This document shows positions 29,947 to 46,776 of a stretch of 64,000 nucleotides of DNA, in pieces; positions within the stretch are counted from its first letter, which is position 1, and every line of letters starts with the position of its first letter. Origin of the DNA: Ursus arctos (lineage: Eukaryota > Chordata > Mammalia > Carnivora > Ursidae). The stretch spans positions 45,366,177 through 45,430,176 of the forward strand of contig NW_026622863.1 of NCBI RefSeq assembly GCF_023065955.2. Direction: 5' to 3'. A program made the translations under genes and the position numbers. A model generated the notes under the pieces. It was not told the DNA's origin. It searched no databases and worked only from the letters and a program-made list of their open reading frames with translations.

Positions 29947-30168
29947 CTTTCTCTGTGTTTATGTATCTCGGTTTCTCTGGCATCTGACTTGCCTTTTCCC
30001 TGATTCTTTTCTTCCAACCCGGTCTCTATCTCTTTTAGTATTTCTCTGACCCTGAGTTGTGTTTCTTCCTGTCTCCCCTCCCCCCAGCCCATCCTCCCTC
30101 TCCTGCTCTCTGCCCACCTCTGTCCGGGCCCCTTCCTGCCTCACCACACCTTTATGCTCCCTCCCCAG

Positions 30169-34742
<4,574 letters not shown>

Positions 34743-35329
34743 ACAAGGGGTTGTGGGAAGGTACAGCTGGTTGGGGGACAAAGCAGAGGGAGGGGGAGGG
34801 GCGTGGCTATGGGGAGGGGCGGGGTTTTGAAGGGCAGGGCTAGCCCCAAGGAGGTGGCTTAGGGAAATAGGAAGGGCAAAGAGGATGGAAGAGGAAAGAA
34901 ATGGGCTCTGTTCACCTTGGTAGAGATAGATCTTTCAGAAGTGGTATGAGAGGAAAGGAAATTACTTATTGAGTAAATATTTTCTGTCAGGTCCATGCTA
35001 AAAGTTAACACGTTCACCTCACTTAATGCTCGGAAACCTATGCAACAGAGAACAGTCTTTATATCCATTTTACAGGTGACAAATCCTAACTGATTCCCAA
35101 GGAATCTACCACAACGACAAAAAACCTCCTAATAAATGAATTTATCAAGGTCACTAAACATACTACAATTTTTTGTGTTGTTTTTTCTATACACCAGCAA
35201 CGAACCCTAGGAATAAAAATTAAGAGCACAATACCATTTATAGTCCTCACAAAAGTGAAATAGGTAACTATAAATCTAACAACACAGGCACAGAACTTGT
35301 ATGCTGAAAGCTACAAAACACTGTAGAAA

Positions 35330-35765
35330 GAAATAATTTTTAGATAGACAGTCTAGATATCCATTGACAGATGAATGGATAAAGGAAATGTGACATGTAC
35401 ATACAATGGAATATCACTCAGTCATAAAAAGAAAGGAAATCCTGCCATATGTGACAACATGCATGAACCTTGAGGATTTTATGTCAACTGAAATAAGCCA
35501 ATCAGAGAAGAACAAACAGGGTATGAATCCACTTGTAGCATGGATCTTAAACAGCCAGACTCCTAGAAGCAGAAACTCATGGAACGGTGATTGCTAGGGT
35601 CTAGAGGAAGGGGGAGAAGGGGGGGTTGCTAGTCAATGGGTACAGTTTCCATTTTGGAAGCTGAATAAGTTCTAGAAATCTGCAGCACGACATTGTGTCT
35701 GTACTTGACAACTGTATTGGGCACTTAATTTGTTAAGAGGGTAATTATCATGTTAAACGTTCTTT
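35330..35765 (+). mobile_element. L1 3' fragment
   Basis: GATGAATGGATAAAGGAAATGTG, CATACAATGGAATATCACTCAGTC, ATGCATGAACCTTGAGGATTTTATG and GAAATAAGCCAATCAGAGAAG form a sense-orientation L1M/L1PA-like 3' segment directly right of arm B. The 63-codon open frame here is a shadow of this repeat. Confidence 0.75.

Positions 35766-35767
<2 letters not shown>

Positions 35768-35802
<35 letters not shown>
35768..35802 (+). repeat. (CA)n microsatellite
   Basis: About 17 CA units after the L1 3' segment. Confidence 0.95.
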
Positions 35803-35803
<1 letters not shown>

Positions 35804-36037
35804 AAGAAAATGTATGAACTAAAAGATGGAAGGATTTACTGACACCCTAAAAGAGAGGGTTAAAAGTCACTTCAAAGTGATGAATAACAAGGCCTCTGTG
35901 ATTGCTCAGGTCAACGTTATACATGGAGTAGAGTTTGGTAAGACCATAATGACTTTTATTTTATATATACTGAATTTAGGTGACAGTGTGTATACCAATG
36001 AAAACGATTCAGTTGAAAATATAAGAATTATGGCATA

Positions 36038-36236
36038 AAGGGCACCTGAGTGGCTTAGTCGGTTAAGCATCTACCTTCGGTTCAGGTCGTGATTTCAGTG
36101 TTCTGGGATGGAGTCCCACTTCCGGCTCCCTGCTCAGTGAAGAGTCTGCTTCTCCCTCTCCCTCTGCTGCTCCCCCTGCTTGTGCTCTCTCTTGCTCTCT
36201 ATCTCAAATGAATCGATAAAATCTGTTTAAAAAAAA
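36038..36236 (+). mobile_element. CAN-type SINE with target-site duplication
   Basis: GGGCACCTGAGTGGCTTAGTCGGTTAAGC head and an A-rich tail. AAGAATTATGGCATAAA flanks both ends. Confidence 0.92.
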
Positions 36237-36847
36237 GAATTATGGCATAAAAATTAGTCTGGAACTGAAAGTCACATGCAAATAAATATCCTATTATTGT
36301 CTGGAGACAAAGTACCTCCTTAGATCTTACTCAGCTCAAACTCCTCAGAAAAGAATGCTGGCAAGTGAAGCAACATGTAATGAAGGGGGGACAGCCATCA
36401 CAAGGATCATTTCTAGATGTTTAGAAATTTTTATTGAAGGCATGGGAAGATTTTGGAGATTAGATATAGTGTACTTTGAATTCCTGAGAATATTAATGAG
36501 TACCAGACAGTCAGATCTTTCCAACTGTGATGCAATATTGTACGAAAAGGTTACTGGACTTGGGTCCTCGGACCCAGCGACAGTAGAAACCAGGCTGGAC
36601 TCAGAATTTAAAAGCACAGGCAAAGCTTTATCGGGGCTTATGCTCCAGCACAAGGGAGGCAGCACAAAGGGAAGGATCCTCAGGCTGACTTTCCGAGGAG
36701 AGGTCAGGGAGAGTTTTTTTTTTAAGAAACTTAGGTGGGAAAAGCATGACATCTAAGCATATAGAATGGGGATTTATTAGTACCTGTTCACTGAAAGGTT
36801 ATACTTCTTCCCGTGTTGTCTAATCACCGTGTTCAATCTCCACCCTC

Positions 36848-37010
36848 GGGGGCACCTGGGCGGCTCAGTCGATTAAGTGTCTGCCTTCAGCTCAGGTCAT
36901 GATCTCAGCGTCCTGGGATCGAGTCCCCCATTGGGCTCTCTGCTCAGCGGGGAGCCTGCTTCTCCCTCTGTCTGCCAGTCTGCCTGCTTATGCTCTCTCA
37001 CTCTGTGAAA

Positions 37011-37045
<35 letters not shown>

Positions 37046-37062
37046 AATCTTTAAAAAAAAAT
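36848..37062 (+). mobile_element. CAN-type SINE (first of two in series)
   Basis: GGGGGCACCTGGGCGGCTCAGTCGATTAAG head and a long (AAAT)n tail. Preceded by TCTCCACCCT and followed by TCTCTACCCTTGG. Confidence 0.9.
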
Positions 37063-37074
37063 CTCTACCCTTGG

Positions 37075-37280
37075 GGGCACCTGGGTGGCTTAGTAGGTAA
37101 AGCGCCCGACTCTTAGTTTCAACTTAGGTCATGGTCTCAGGGTCTTGAGATCCAGCCCTGCCTGGGACTCCGCACTCAGTAAGGAGTCTGCTTGAGATTC
37201 TCCCTCTCCCTCTGCCTTTCCCCCCATTCACACACACTCTCTCAAATAAATAAATAAATAAATAAATCTTCAAAAAAAAC
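37075..37280 (+). mobile_element. CAN-type SINE (second of two in series)
   Basis: GGGGGCACCTGGGTGGCTTAGTAGGTAAAGC head and an (AAAT)n tail. Followed by TCTCCACCCTTGG, the same target sequence that precedes it. Confidence 0.9.
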
Positions 37281-37502
37281 ACAAAACACCTCTCCACCCT
37301 TGGCATGATTTTTAGTATTATAATGAGGGAAAATGTTGGTGAAACTTCAGGACTGGGGGCCCCTGTTGGTGCAGACTGGTTTGGTCTGGTCTTAGTAGTC
37401 AGCATCCCCTTTTCAGTAAGCATCCTCCCTCCCCATTCCTGCAAGATATGCTAGTCAAGAAGCATAGAGTTTCAACTTTTTTTTTCTTATGGAGGTAGCT
37501 GT

Positions 37503-37618
37503 AGGGGCATCTGGCCGGCTCAGTTGTTGGAGCATGCGACTCTTGATCTCGGGGGTTGTGAGTTCAAATCCCATGTTGGGCATAGAGATTACTTAAAAAA
37601 TAAAATCTTAAAAAAAAT
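37503..37618 (+). mobile_element. CAN-type SINE (short)
   Basis: GGGGCATCTGGCCGGCTCAGTTGTTGGAGC head, GAGTTCAAATCCCATGTTGGGC B-box region and an AAAATAAAATCTTAAAAAAAA tail. Confidence 0.85.
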
Positions 37619-37937
37619 GCTGGATTTTTGTGGTCAGGTTGAGGGGACCCAAGTCCAGTCTCTGCTCTGTTGACAAAAGACCATATGTTTCTGAGGAGAC
37701 ACACAGGTTTGTTTGTTGCCCAAATAAATTTGTTACCCAAAATAAATCAAGCCAGAGTTCCAAAAGAAGAAAAAACAACAAGTTAAAAGAAGTTAAATGT
37801 TCTCCAATATAATTCTACTAACTAGTACAGTGCCGAGTACTTACTAGTTGCAGGGTGATATTTTAAGTATTAACCATACCAATGGCAGGGCACTGACTAA
37901 TGAGAATGAATAACATTCTTGTCTTTTTCTTTCCTTT

Positions 37938-38140
37938 TTTTTTTTTAAGATTTTATGTATTTATTTGAAATAGAGAATGAGCTAGAGAGACAGCGAGCAC
38001 ATGATCAGGGGCAGAGGCAGAAGGAGAAGCAGCCTCTCTGCTGAGCAGGGAGCCAGAGGCAGAACTTGATCCCAGGACGCTGGGATCATGACCTGAGCCA
38101 AAGCAGCCGCTTAACCAACTGAGCCCCCCAGACGCCCCCT
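37938..38140 (-). mobile_element. CAN-type SINE (minus)
   Basis: Poly(T), AAGATTTTATGTATTTATTTG, then CGCTTAACCAACTGAGCCCCCCAGACGCCCC at the right. Confidence 0.88.
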
Positions 38141-38159
38141 TGCGTTTTCCTTTTCTATT

Positions 38160-38385
38160 GAGAAGCAGTGATTAAGATCACGGACACGGGGGCCCGGACA
38201 AATTGGGTTTTTAACTCCAGCCCTGTCTCTCCCTGGCTATGTGACCCTGGAAGTGATTCAGTCCCTCTGTGCCTCATTTCCCCAGTCTCCAAGGAGAGAT
38301 GATATCTCAGGATCTAGTTCATGAGTCTCTTTTGGGACATAAATGAGTGAGTATATGTTTCAAGCGTTTAGAATCCTAGGGGCCA
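38160..38385 (-). mobile_element. MIR-like remnant
   Basis: GTGATTAAGATCACGGACAC, TCTCTCCCTGGCTATGTGACCCTGG and CCTCTGTGCCTCATTTCCCCAGTC: the antisense MIR layout. Confidence 0.65.
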
Positions 38386-39041
38386 GGTGATTCGTTATGG
38401 GTAACAGGTTAGCTCTTATTCTCTTTCTCTTGTGTCCTTTTTTCGCTTTCTGTTTCTCGCTTTCCACGTGCCTTTCTCTGCCCATCCCTCTATTAGCCTC
38501 CTGTTCTCTCTCTGTCCAGAGTATCTTGTAGGTTTTTCCACCTTGGTTCTTCTTTCTCTGCCCTTCCTCTTTAGTCCTTCACAGTCCTTACCCCCAAGCC
38601 TGCCTCCAGGGACTCAGAGTCTACACTGTGGCTTCCCCGATGTGAGAGTTTCATCTCTGTGTTTATCCTCCTTGCAGCCAGAACCGGCAGAGGTGACCTC
38701 ACTCTCTTTCGCCACGAACCATTGAACCATCCACCTCCCTTAAAGTCGGGCCCACTGTGTCGTGTTCATTTCCAAGATAACTTTCCTAGGAAACGAAACA
38801 AAAGCTCCAGAGAAAGGGGAGAGACACAGGCAAGTTTCAGGGTCTTTAAGTGGCTAAAACATAAGGCTTCTCCTCCTTGAGGTCTTTTGTTGACTCCGGG
38901 TTGGTAGATAAGCGTGCGAGAGCGACAGAGCATGCAGAAGACTGATGGTAGGGAGAGTGGGAGGGTTTGATGGCAAGGATGATCCAGCCAAAAGAGTGTG
39001 ACAACGAAGAGAATGAGCAGCCCATGTGGGCGGGTGGGGGG
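38386..39041. other. 3' flank of the CYP2F pseudogene, no gene recognised
   Basis: CT-rich sequence (38,430-38,700) followed by unique sequence up to the (AAAAC)n tract. Only chance frames. Confidence 0.45.
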
Positions 39042-39107
39042 AAAAACAAAACAAAACAAAACAAAACAAAACAAAACAAAACAAAACAAAACAAAACAAA
39101 ACAAAAC
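39042..39107 (+). repeat. (AAAAC)n simple repeat
   Basis: About 13 AAAAC units immediately 3' of the CYP2F pseudogene stop codon. The six-frame KQNKT-type open frames here are repeat translations. Confidence 0.97.
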
Positions 39108-39120
39108 GGAACAAAACTCA

Positions 39121-39425
<305 letters not shown>

Positions 39426-40526
39426 GTTCCTGTAGTCTTTCTCGCAAGTGCCGGGTGCACACGGTTGGCAATATCCTAAGTGTTACCTCTTACAATTCTT
39501 CCATTTTTCTGCTACTATGTAAACATTAATATTTCCCCCCATTTTAGTGGTAGACTAAATATGAAAAACTAGAACTGCTTCTGTTGCACCAGATGACAAT
39601 GTCGGTGTAAGCTCTACCTCAAAGGGTTTCATCGCTCTCTGCCTATAACTCCAGAACTGGATAGTCAGAGCTGGGGGTGTCTCTGAGCCCAGGAAGCAGA
39701 CACTGTTTGAAGCTGCTTGTGTTTCCATAACTGGAAAGGAGGCAGTGAGGATGGGGAGTGGGATCAGGGCTGGGGTGGACGTAGGAGAATGGGAATCTGG
39801 GCATTCCAAGGCTGTGATTCCCACCCTGTCCGTAGTCAACAGCTGAGAAGGGCATGAAGGTAGGGATCTTCTTGAAGGACTGACTGGCATCCAGAAAGGG
39901 CTCACAGTTGAACTCGCAGGGCATCAAGAATTGGCTGGGGTTGTGGCAAACAGAGCTAAGGAGGGTGATGACATCTGTGCCCTGCTGTAGGGGAAGAGGA
40001 AATCAGTGGTATGCCCTAGAGACACGGATGGAAAGTTCAGGGAATGACATTGGCAAGCCCTGCACATCATGGATCTTGGGGCCCGTGTAAGGCAAGGCCT
40101 GGTGGTCCTCCAGCACCTATAGCCCTGCATGCCCCACCATGAGGTAGATCTCCTCCTGCACGTGGACTGTGAGTGGGGGCCTTAGAAGGGACAGGCGCTG
40201 TCATTGAGTCTGGGCCTCTCTGTGGGGACATGTGGGATGGCGAGGGGGAAGCCCAGAACACGTTGCAAGACCCAGTGGCACAGTACAAAATACACCGCTG
40301 AATATTAACAGGATGCAGCTAGAATATTCTGGAGCATCGTGCAAAACAAAATGACAAATTGTAATGTAATGACATCAAAATTTCAAGCAACAACAAAATG
40401 TCATTTAACTGAAACCTGTAGAGTCACCTGATACATTTGTTTACCCAGAAGTTATGAAGGATCAAAGATCAAGGAATAGAGCTTTAAATATCTTTATCTC
40501 TTTTTCTTCTTCAAAATGAGGTTAGA

Positions 40527-40740
40527 GGGGTGCCTGGGTGGCTCAGTCCATTGAGTGGCTGACTCTTGATTTCGGCTCAAGTCATGATCTCAAGGTCGTA
40601 GGATCAGGTCCTCACCGGGCTTGCACTCAGCTCAGAGTTTGCTTGTCCCTCTCCCTCTGCTCCTCCCCTGCTCACATTCTCTCTCTCCCCCTCTCTAATA
40701 AATAAATAAATAAATAAAATCTTAAAAATAAATAAATAAA
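40527..40740 (+). mobile_element. CAN-type SINE
   Basis: GGGGTGCCTGGGTGGCTCAGTCCATTGAG head and an (AAAT)n tail. It lies where exons 3-6 of the CYP2F pseudogene should be. The short motif AAAATGAGG flanks it. Confidence 0.9.
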
Positions 40741-40747
40741 ATGAGGC

Positions 40748-40862
40748 TAGGGGTGCTCGGCTGGTTCAGTCAGTAGAGCATGCAACTCTTGATCTCAGGG
40801 TCATGAGTTTGAGCCCCACATTGGATGTGGAAACTCCTTTAAAAGTAAAATAAAATAAAATT
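40748..40862 (+). mobile_element. CAN-type SINE (short)
   Basis: GGGGTGCTCGGCTGGTTCAGTCAGTAGAGC head, tail TAAAATAAAATAAAAT. Adjacent to the previous SINE. Confidence 0.85.
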
Positions 40863-41203
40863 AGGTTAAAGTAGAATTTACCTCACACATTATGATGAGG
40901 ATTCATTTTATAAATGTAAAACACTAAGGTGAATTCATTATACACGGTAGTGCTATTTCCTAGTTGCAAATCTGGTTTTCTAAGTGTTTGCTTTAGGTTT
41001 ATATTGGGTATCTTGAACATATCACAATCTACCTTCAAGTAATATGTACCGCCTCACACAATCTGTAAGAACCTAAGGATAGCACTGTGCAATTTTCTTC
41101 CTCCTGGCCTTTTGCATGTGTTAGAAATCCTACCATGTATCATCATTATTTTTGCATTAACACCCAAATCATTTTAAAGAGTTTTTAAAAATAAGAAAGA
41201 AGT

Positions 41204-41328
41204 CGGGACGCCTGGGTGGCTCAGTCGGTTGAGTGTCTGACCCTTGATCTCAGCTCAGGTCTTGATCTCAGTGTTGTGAGTTCAAGCTCCCATGCTGGGT
41301 TCCATACCCTACTTAAGAAAAAAAAGTC
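41204..41328 (+). mobile_element. CAN-type SINE (short)
   Basis: GGGACGCCTGGGTGGCTCAGTCGGTTGAG head, poly(A) tail. It lies inside the CYP2F pseudogene interval. Confidence 0.87.
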
Positions 41329-41334
41329 CTTTAC

Positions 41335-41590
41335 ATTTACGTACATATTTATCATTCTGCAGTTCTTAGGACGTTTGTAGACATCGTGTTGGTACCATTC
41401 TCCTTCTGCCTGAAAGAGTTCCTTTGATATCTTTTGTAGTGCAGATCTGCTGATGATGATTTCATTCCAATGTCATAGACTTTAGAAAGTCTACTTTCCT
41501 TCATTTGTTGACATTTTTCATTGGGCATTAAATTCTAGATAGATAGCCTTCTGTTTTTCTGTCACATAATGTGTGGGATTTGGTGACTGG
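41335..41590 (-). mobile_element. LINE-like remnant (antisense)
   Basis: TTTTGTAGTGCAGATCTGCTGATGATGATTTC and TTTTTCATTGGGCATTAAATTCTAG resemble antisense L1 sequence. Family uncertain. Confidence 0.4.
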
Positions 41591-42639
41591 ATTTGTAGAA
41601 TTTAGATGGAGAATCAGTATTGGAGACCAGTCAAATTGGACAGTATTTGGGATCGAAGATGGAGCTAGAAGTTGGGAGAAAACCATGAATTCATTTTGAC
41701 CAATAGGATTGGGATGGGATTGATTATAGAAATTTATAATGGGGATTTAGGTAGGTTTATGTAGAACATCAGAACTGGTTCTGGATAATTTGACTTGTCA
41801 CTTGAGATGGAAGTTGATAATGAGATTGATGTCAAAATAAAGATTGGGATGAGAATGGTTGGGATGAGCTTGAAATGGAAAGGGGGATTGGAATAAAATA
41901 CACATTAAGATAGTTATTGTATCTGGGGAAGGTGAAGTTTGGACAACTTTATCCCTGGTCCTGGACTCTGCAGTTTCAATGTCTTCTCATGTCGCTAGCA
42001 AGATCAGTGACCCTGAAGGACACCAAGATGGAAGAACTATCTCCCTCTTTCATGCTGCCATAATGAGGAAAGTGTTTTTTGGGATGCAGGAGAGCAGGAA
42101 CAGGCTTACCATTTTCCTTGTTGAACTTGGAAAATAAGAGGAAGTCATTCTGGTCAATGAAGTCCTTATCATGGTCCACAAGGGCCTCCTTCACTGCTTG
42201 GTATCCCCTGAGGACAACCAGTAGCCTGAATCCCAGATACAAGGTGTATACAGAGCCATACTCCTTACTCAGCTATGGGCAGCAAGACCGAGCTTACATT
42301 TGGCTCCCTTGTTTCCCCTCCCCAAGCTGAGGGGCCCACACCTCTCTGAGGGACATCAGCACATTTGGGAAGCCAAGGTGCAGAATTTCCCCAGTACTGA
42401 GAGGGATCTGGGCCCTGGGGGAAGTTGGTCCTTGCATCTTGAGTTGAGGGTCAGGAATAGACAGGTAAGAATCAGGGGCAGGAGATGGCTGTACTCAAAA
42501 TGTCCATGGTGAGGGCGGTTACAGGCAATACCTGAAAGGAAAAGTGGGAGAGATTGTGGCTGGGCAGGGGATCTTTGCCTCTCTCATCTCCATTTGGTAC
42601 GTGCCTTCCCTAGATCCCAGATACAGGGGAAGAGGAGGA

Positions 42640-43020
42640 GAGGAAAAGAAGCAGAGAGGAATAGAGACAGGGAATCTGTCTAGAGAGAGAAAGGGTGGGA
42701 AGGTGAACAGGAAGGAGAGAGAGAAAGAGTAGCAGAGGCATAAGAGGCAGTGACAGAGAGAGAAACATGAAGAAAGAGGTAGTCAGAGAGACAAAGAGGA
42801 AACCAGACAGACATCAAGGAAGACAGAGAAACAGGGAAAAGGACAGAAAGAGCTTGGCAGTGAGTGACTTACACAGGGATAGAGAGACAGAGGCAGAGAT
42901 AGAGCAAGAAAGAGACAGAACTTACACCCAGAGAGACATTGGAGAGAGGGAGAAACTGAGAGAGAGAGAGAGAGAGAGAGAGGTCACCTCTCTCCCTTCT
43001 CCTCCTCTCTTTTTCCCTCC
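42640..43020 (+). repeat. Purine-rich GA/CT low-complexity tract
   Basis: Long GAGAGA/ACAGAGA-rich sequence turning into CTCTCTC at 42,990, with a pure (GA)n core at 42,958-42,982. It lies upstream of the CYP2F pseudogene exon 1. No gene. Confidence 0.75.
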
Positions 43021-43029
43021 ATCTCTCTG

Positions 43030-44445
43030 TCTCCTCTTCCCTGTGTCTGTCTCCATCTTTCCACATTTCTACATCTTTTTCATAGTTCCCAGTTGACATG
43101 GTTCCCATTTGACGTTGTTCAACAGGTGCCTCAGGGGTTTTGTGCAGGGAAGAGGGTAGGGCAGTGGGAGAAAGTTCCAGAGCAGTTCTGACCATCCCCC
43201 TGGTTCATTGTCTGGGCAATAGGGAATTCCCCATGGTGCCCAAATGGCTGAGCTGGGAGATGTAGGATGAGGAGATCCAGGGGTTGTCCCTCTCTTCCTC
43301 ATAGTCCCTGGAATCCTATGTGGTAGACATTGTGAGTGAGAAAGTTGGCAACCCTCAGAATAGTACATTGTGACTGTTTTTTGGGGTAACAGAAAAATCC
43401 TGAAAACATTTATCCTTGGATCCAACCAGTCTTAGAACCATGAAACTTTAGAATCATAGACACCTCAATCCTCTGGAATGTAAGCTCCATGAAGACAGGG
43501 ATTTTGTCTATTTTGGGGGCTGTGAATTTCCACACAAAGCTTCAGTGGCAGAGGTGGGCTAAGATCCACGTCTCTAAAACATACCCATTGTACCTTCACG
43601 CTCTCATCTCCTATCTGAAACCAGAACTCCCATTCCTGAGTTCCTCATCCACTCCCCCCCACTCCTGCCCTGCTCTGCTGACTGTCAGCTTGGAGAAAGG
43701 GGTGGAAGAGCAGGTGCCCACATTCTCCTCCCTCATCCCTGCCTTCCCCATCACCTCTTTCAGGGATTTCAACAGGTTCTCCACATGCACACCCAGGATA
43801 TTTCTCACAAAGTGTTTGCCTGCAGAACTGATGAACTATGGCCCCAAGCTACTGGGGAGGAAGCCTGAGAACCACACAGCACTGACCAGGTCCCTTATGT
43901 TCTTGAATCACCACTGTCAGCAGCTCCCAGATATTATCAGGGCCTTTTGCATCAAGCCCAAAGGAGATGATGGGGAGGGAGGTGCTGGGTGCCTCCCACT
44001 GAGTCATTGTTCCTGGCCCTGCTAGACATATTAGCTTGCCAGGGCTGCAGGAACTAAGTACCACCCCCGAGTGGCATAAATGTCAGAAATCCATTGGCTC
44101 AGTTCTAGTATCTGTCTCTCAGCACCCCTCAGGCTCTGTGTTGTTGGACTCTGCCTTTCTTCCTTCTTAGCTACTCCTTTCCCCAAATTCTCCTGTTACT
44201 TATTTCTCTCTCCATCACATCCCATTCAGCTGCCACATCTCGATAATTGGAGTGTGTTGTCTCCTCCGTGGATTTGCATGGATACATGGGGGAATCCCCA
44301 CTCCAGGTGCTGTGGGAGGGGCCTCCACACCTGCAGGATTTTCTGAGTCATTCTCTTTCAAATCCACTGTGCTCTGGCCCGGTTCTTCTCTTGCCTAACC
44401 AGCTCCATTCCCAGATTCAGCTGTTCAGAAAACAAACCACACACT
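43030..44445. other. Unique non-repetitive segment without a recognised gene
   Basis: It ends where the second tandem copy begins. On the minus strand 43,611-43,808 is open for 65 codons, and neighbouring frames at 43,849-44,064 are open too, but stops and frame changes separate them. I recognise no protein family, splice pattern or repeat. Possibly remnants of an old gene, or simply chance frames. Confidence 0.4.
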
Positions 44446-45493
44446 GGATGTGGTCATGACCCTTTGACAGAATGCTATAGGAACAGGAGGTGTGAAATCA
44501 CACAGCCTTCAGGAGAAGACTCTGGAGGAGTGGGAGTGGATTTTCTTTCCCCCAAGACACACTCTGTGCCTAGAAATAGAGGGGAAAGTTCTAGTAGTAT
44601 GTGGGAGAGAAGTTGGACTCAGAAAAGGAGTCGGTGGATGTGGTGCCTTTTCAGCTCCAGTCTTCTGCAGGCATCCAGGTACTTTTGGGTGTGAGTTAAT
44701 TGAGGGTTGCAAGTTCATAGAAGGGAATTCTGCTTCTTTCTCATACTTGCCAAGGTGGGATTGGGTATTCTAGGAGCTGGACCGGTTTGGGGCCGACTGA
44801 AGTTCTGCTTTCCTCCCTCTCCTTGCCCTTCTATCTTGCCAATCACTAAATCAGAAGACAGGCTAAGGACTTGCACACAAACTAGCTTCCCCAACTAGGT
44901 AAGGTGATGGTGAGTAGAGCTGTGCTGCCTTGTGGTGCACTGCTGAGTACTGTTGAACCTCTCATTTAGCCGACCTTAAGTTGAAAGTTCCACTAACGAG
45001 TAGGCATTTTGGGACAGGACTATGGTAACAGGGACTCCTTAATGTGGCCATGGACCATGTGTCTTTGTCTGGGCTTATTTGTGTGTCTCAGAATGAAGCT
45101 GTGACTCATGCTAGACTCAGGGGAAAGATTATACCTTGTAGCTGATTAGTCATCTGTCCCAACCAGGCTTTGGCCCCAGATACAGAGCACTCAGAGGAAG
45201 GGCTATACCCTGCGATGCGTGAATCCATTGGGTGGCCACTCGTGAAAGAGCCATCTCTAGGGAGCTGAAAAAGAGAAGGAGAGAAGAGGAAATAAGCCAT
45301 GGTAGGTGGCATGCTGAGGTCCACACTCTACGAGTGGACTGCTCACCAGAACCCTCCGATTCCTATGCTGCTGCTGCCCGAGCCTCTGTTACAGCAAGGG
45401 TCCAGATCCGTAGGGGTATAGGGGAAAACATCCAGTGCACCCCTTGGCACATTAAAGAGATTAATTCAAACCTGACTAAAGCATTATAGAGTA

Positions 45494-45924
45494 ACCACTG
45501 CCATGGTTCCTGACCTTTTCATCCGTCAACAGACATTTAGGTTGTTTCCATATTTTGGCTACTATGAATTATGCTGCCACGAACTTAAGAATGCAGCTAT
45601 CTCTTGGAGATAGTGTTTTCACTTCCTTTTTACATGTACCCAGAAGTGGATTTCTGGATTGCGTGGTAGTTCTATTTTTAATATTTTGAGGAACAGCCAT
45701 TCCGATTTCCATCGTGGTAGTAAATTGGTAGTCTACCAAATTACATTCACACCAGTGCTGCACAAAGGTTCCAATCCACTAAATCAGCAGTATTTGTTAT
45801 CTCTTATCTCATGATAGCCAAAAGATGTGAAGTAATATCTCATTGTGGGTTTGGTTTGCATTTCTCTTATGAAGAGTGATATTGAGCTCCTTTTCATATA
45901 TCTGTTGGCCATATGTATGTCATT
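45494..45924 (-). mobile_element. L1 fragment (copy of 1,050-1,480)
   Basis: Same antisense L1 remnant in the second tandem copy. Confidence 0.75.
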
Positions 45925-45926
45925 TT

Positions 45927-46049
45927 TTTTAAGGTTGGCTCCACGCCAGCATGGAGCCCAACACAGGACTTGAACTCACAACCTGAGATCAAGACCTAAG
46001 CTGAGATCAAGAGTCAGATGCTTAACTGACTGAGCCACCCAGGTGCCCT
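45927..46049 (-). mobile_element. CAN-type SINE (copy of 1,482-1,605)
   Basis: Identical insertion in the second tandem copy. Confidence 0.85.
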
Positions 46050-46776
46050 TGTTTGTCTTTTCTTGAATAATGTCTTTTCATGTCCTCTGTCCAATTTTTA
46101 ATCTGGTGGGTTTTTTTTTTTCATTTGGGGGTTCTTTTTTTATTTTGAGGTGTTTTTTTGCTATTGAGGTATGAGAGAGGCTGAATGACATTCCACGGTG
46201 TGTGTGTGTATCACATTTTCTTTATCCAGTCACTGAATTGTAAAGCAAAAATAAGCAAGTGGGAGTACGTCACTGAGAAGTTTCTGCACCGCAAATGAAT
46301 AATAACAAAATGAAAAGGCAACCTCCAGAATGGGAGAAAATATGTGCAAAACACTTACCTGATAAGCATAAATACTTCCCCCACTTCAGGATCTGTGAGC
46401 ACACATTATATTTAGTTGTAATGTCTTTGGTCTTCTTTAATCTGGAATAGATTCTCAGCTTTTGTCTTTCTGGACCTGGATATTTTGAATAGCAGAGAAT
46501 AATTGTTTGGGAAACTGTCCAGACTTCAATTTGGAGTTGCTCGATGTTTTCCTATGCATTTCTTCCAGCACAGTTTTTAATCCTTTGGAAGGCAAAACCT
46601 TTTTCAATAGACACTTAATGTGGCATCGCACCAAAGCCTAACTTTGGGCTTCCATAAACTCCACAGAAATGAACTTTGAAGAAAGTCCTTTCAGTTTCTA
46701 GTGTCTGTTGTCTCACAGTTTCACGAGGCACTATAGTCAAGCCTTTACAGATAGGATTATTAAATGCCACATGATG

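Larger units (their letters stand above)
36240..37935. other. Unclassified segment broken up by three SINEs
   Basis: Between the SINEs, sequence at 36,540-36,760, 37,285-37,500 and 37,620-37,830 reads like one older element cut by insertions; an LTR is possible. I cannot identify internal coding regions or a definite family. No gene supported. Confidence 0.35.

Noticed and set aside
30057..30168. Open frame running from intron 2 into exon 3 of CYP2A copy B, as a possible new N-terminus
   Set aside because: The reading starts at a non-ATG codon and the same intronic reading is open in intact copy A, so it is not specific to B. No supporting promoter or start context.
36540..37830. Possible ancient LTR or retroviral remnant
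   Set aside because: A few LTR-like phrases only; no paired LTRs, primer-binding site or coding remnants could be identified, so it is listed as unclassified.
40200..42109. Search for CYP2F exons 3-6
   Set aside because: Only SINEs, LINE-like sequence and unique AT-rich DNA were seen; no stretch matched the conserved exon 3-6 motifs such as LRRFS or AGTET.
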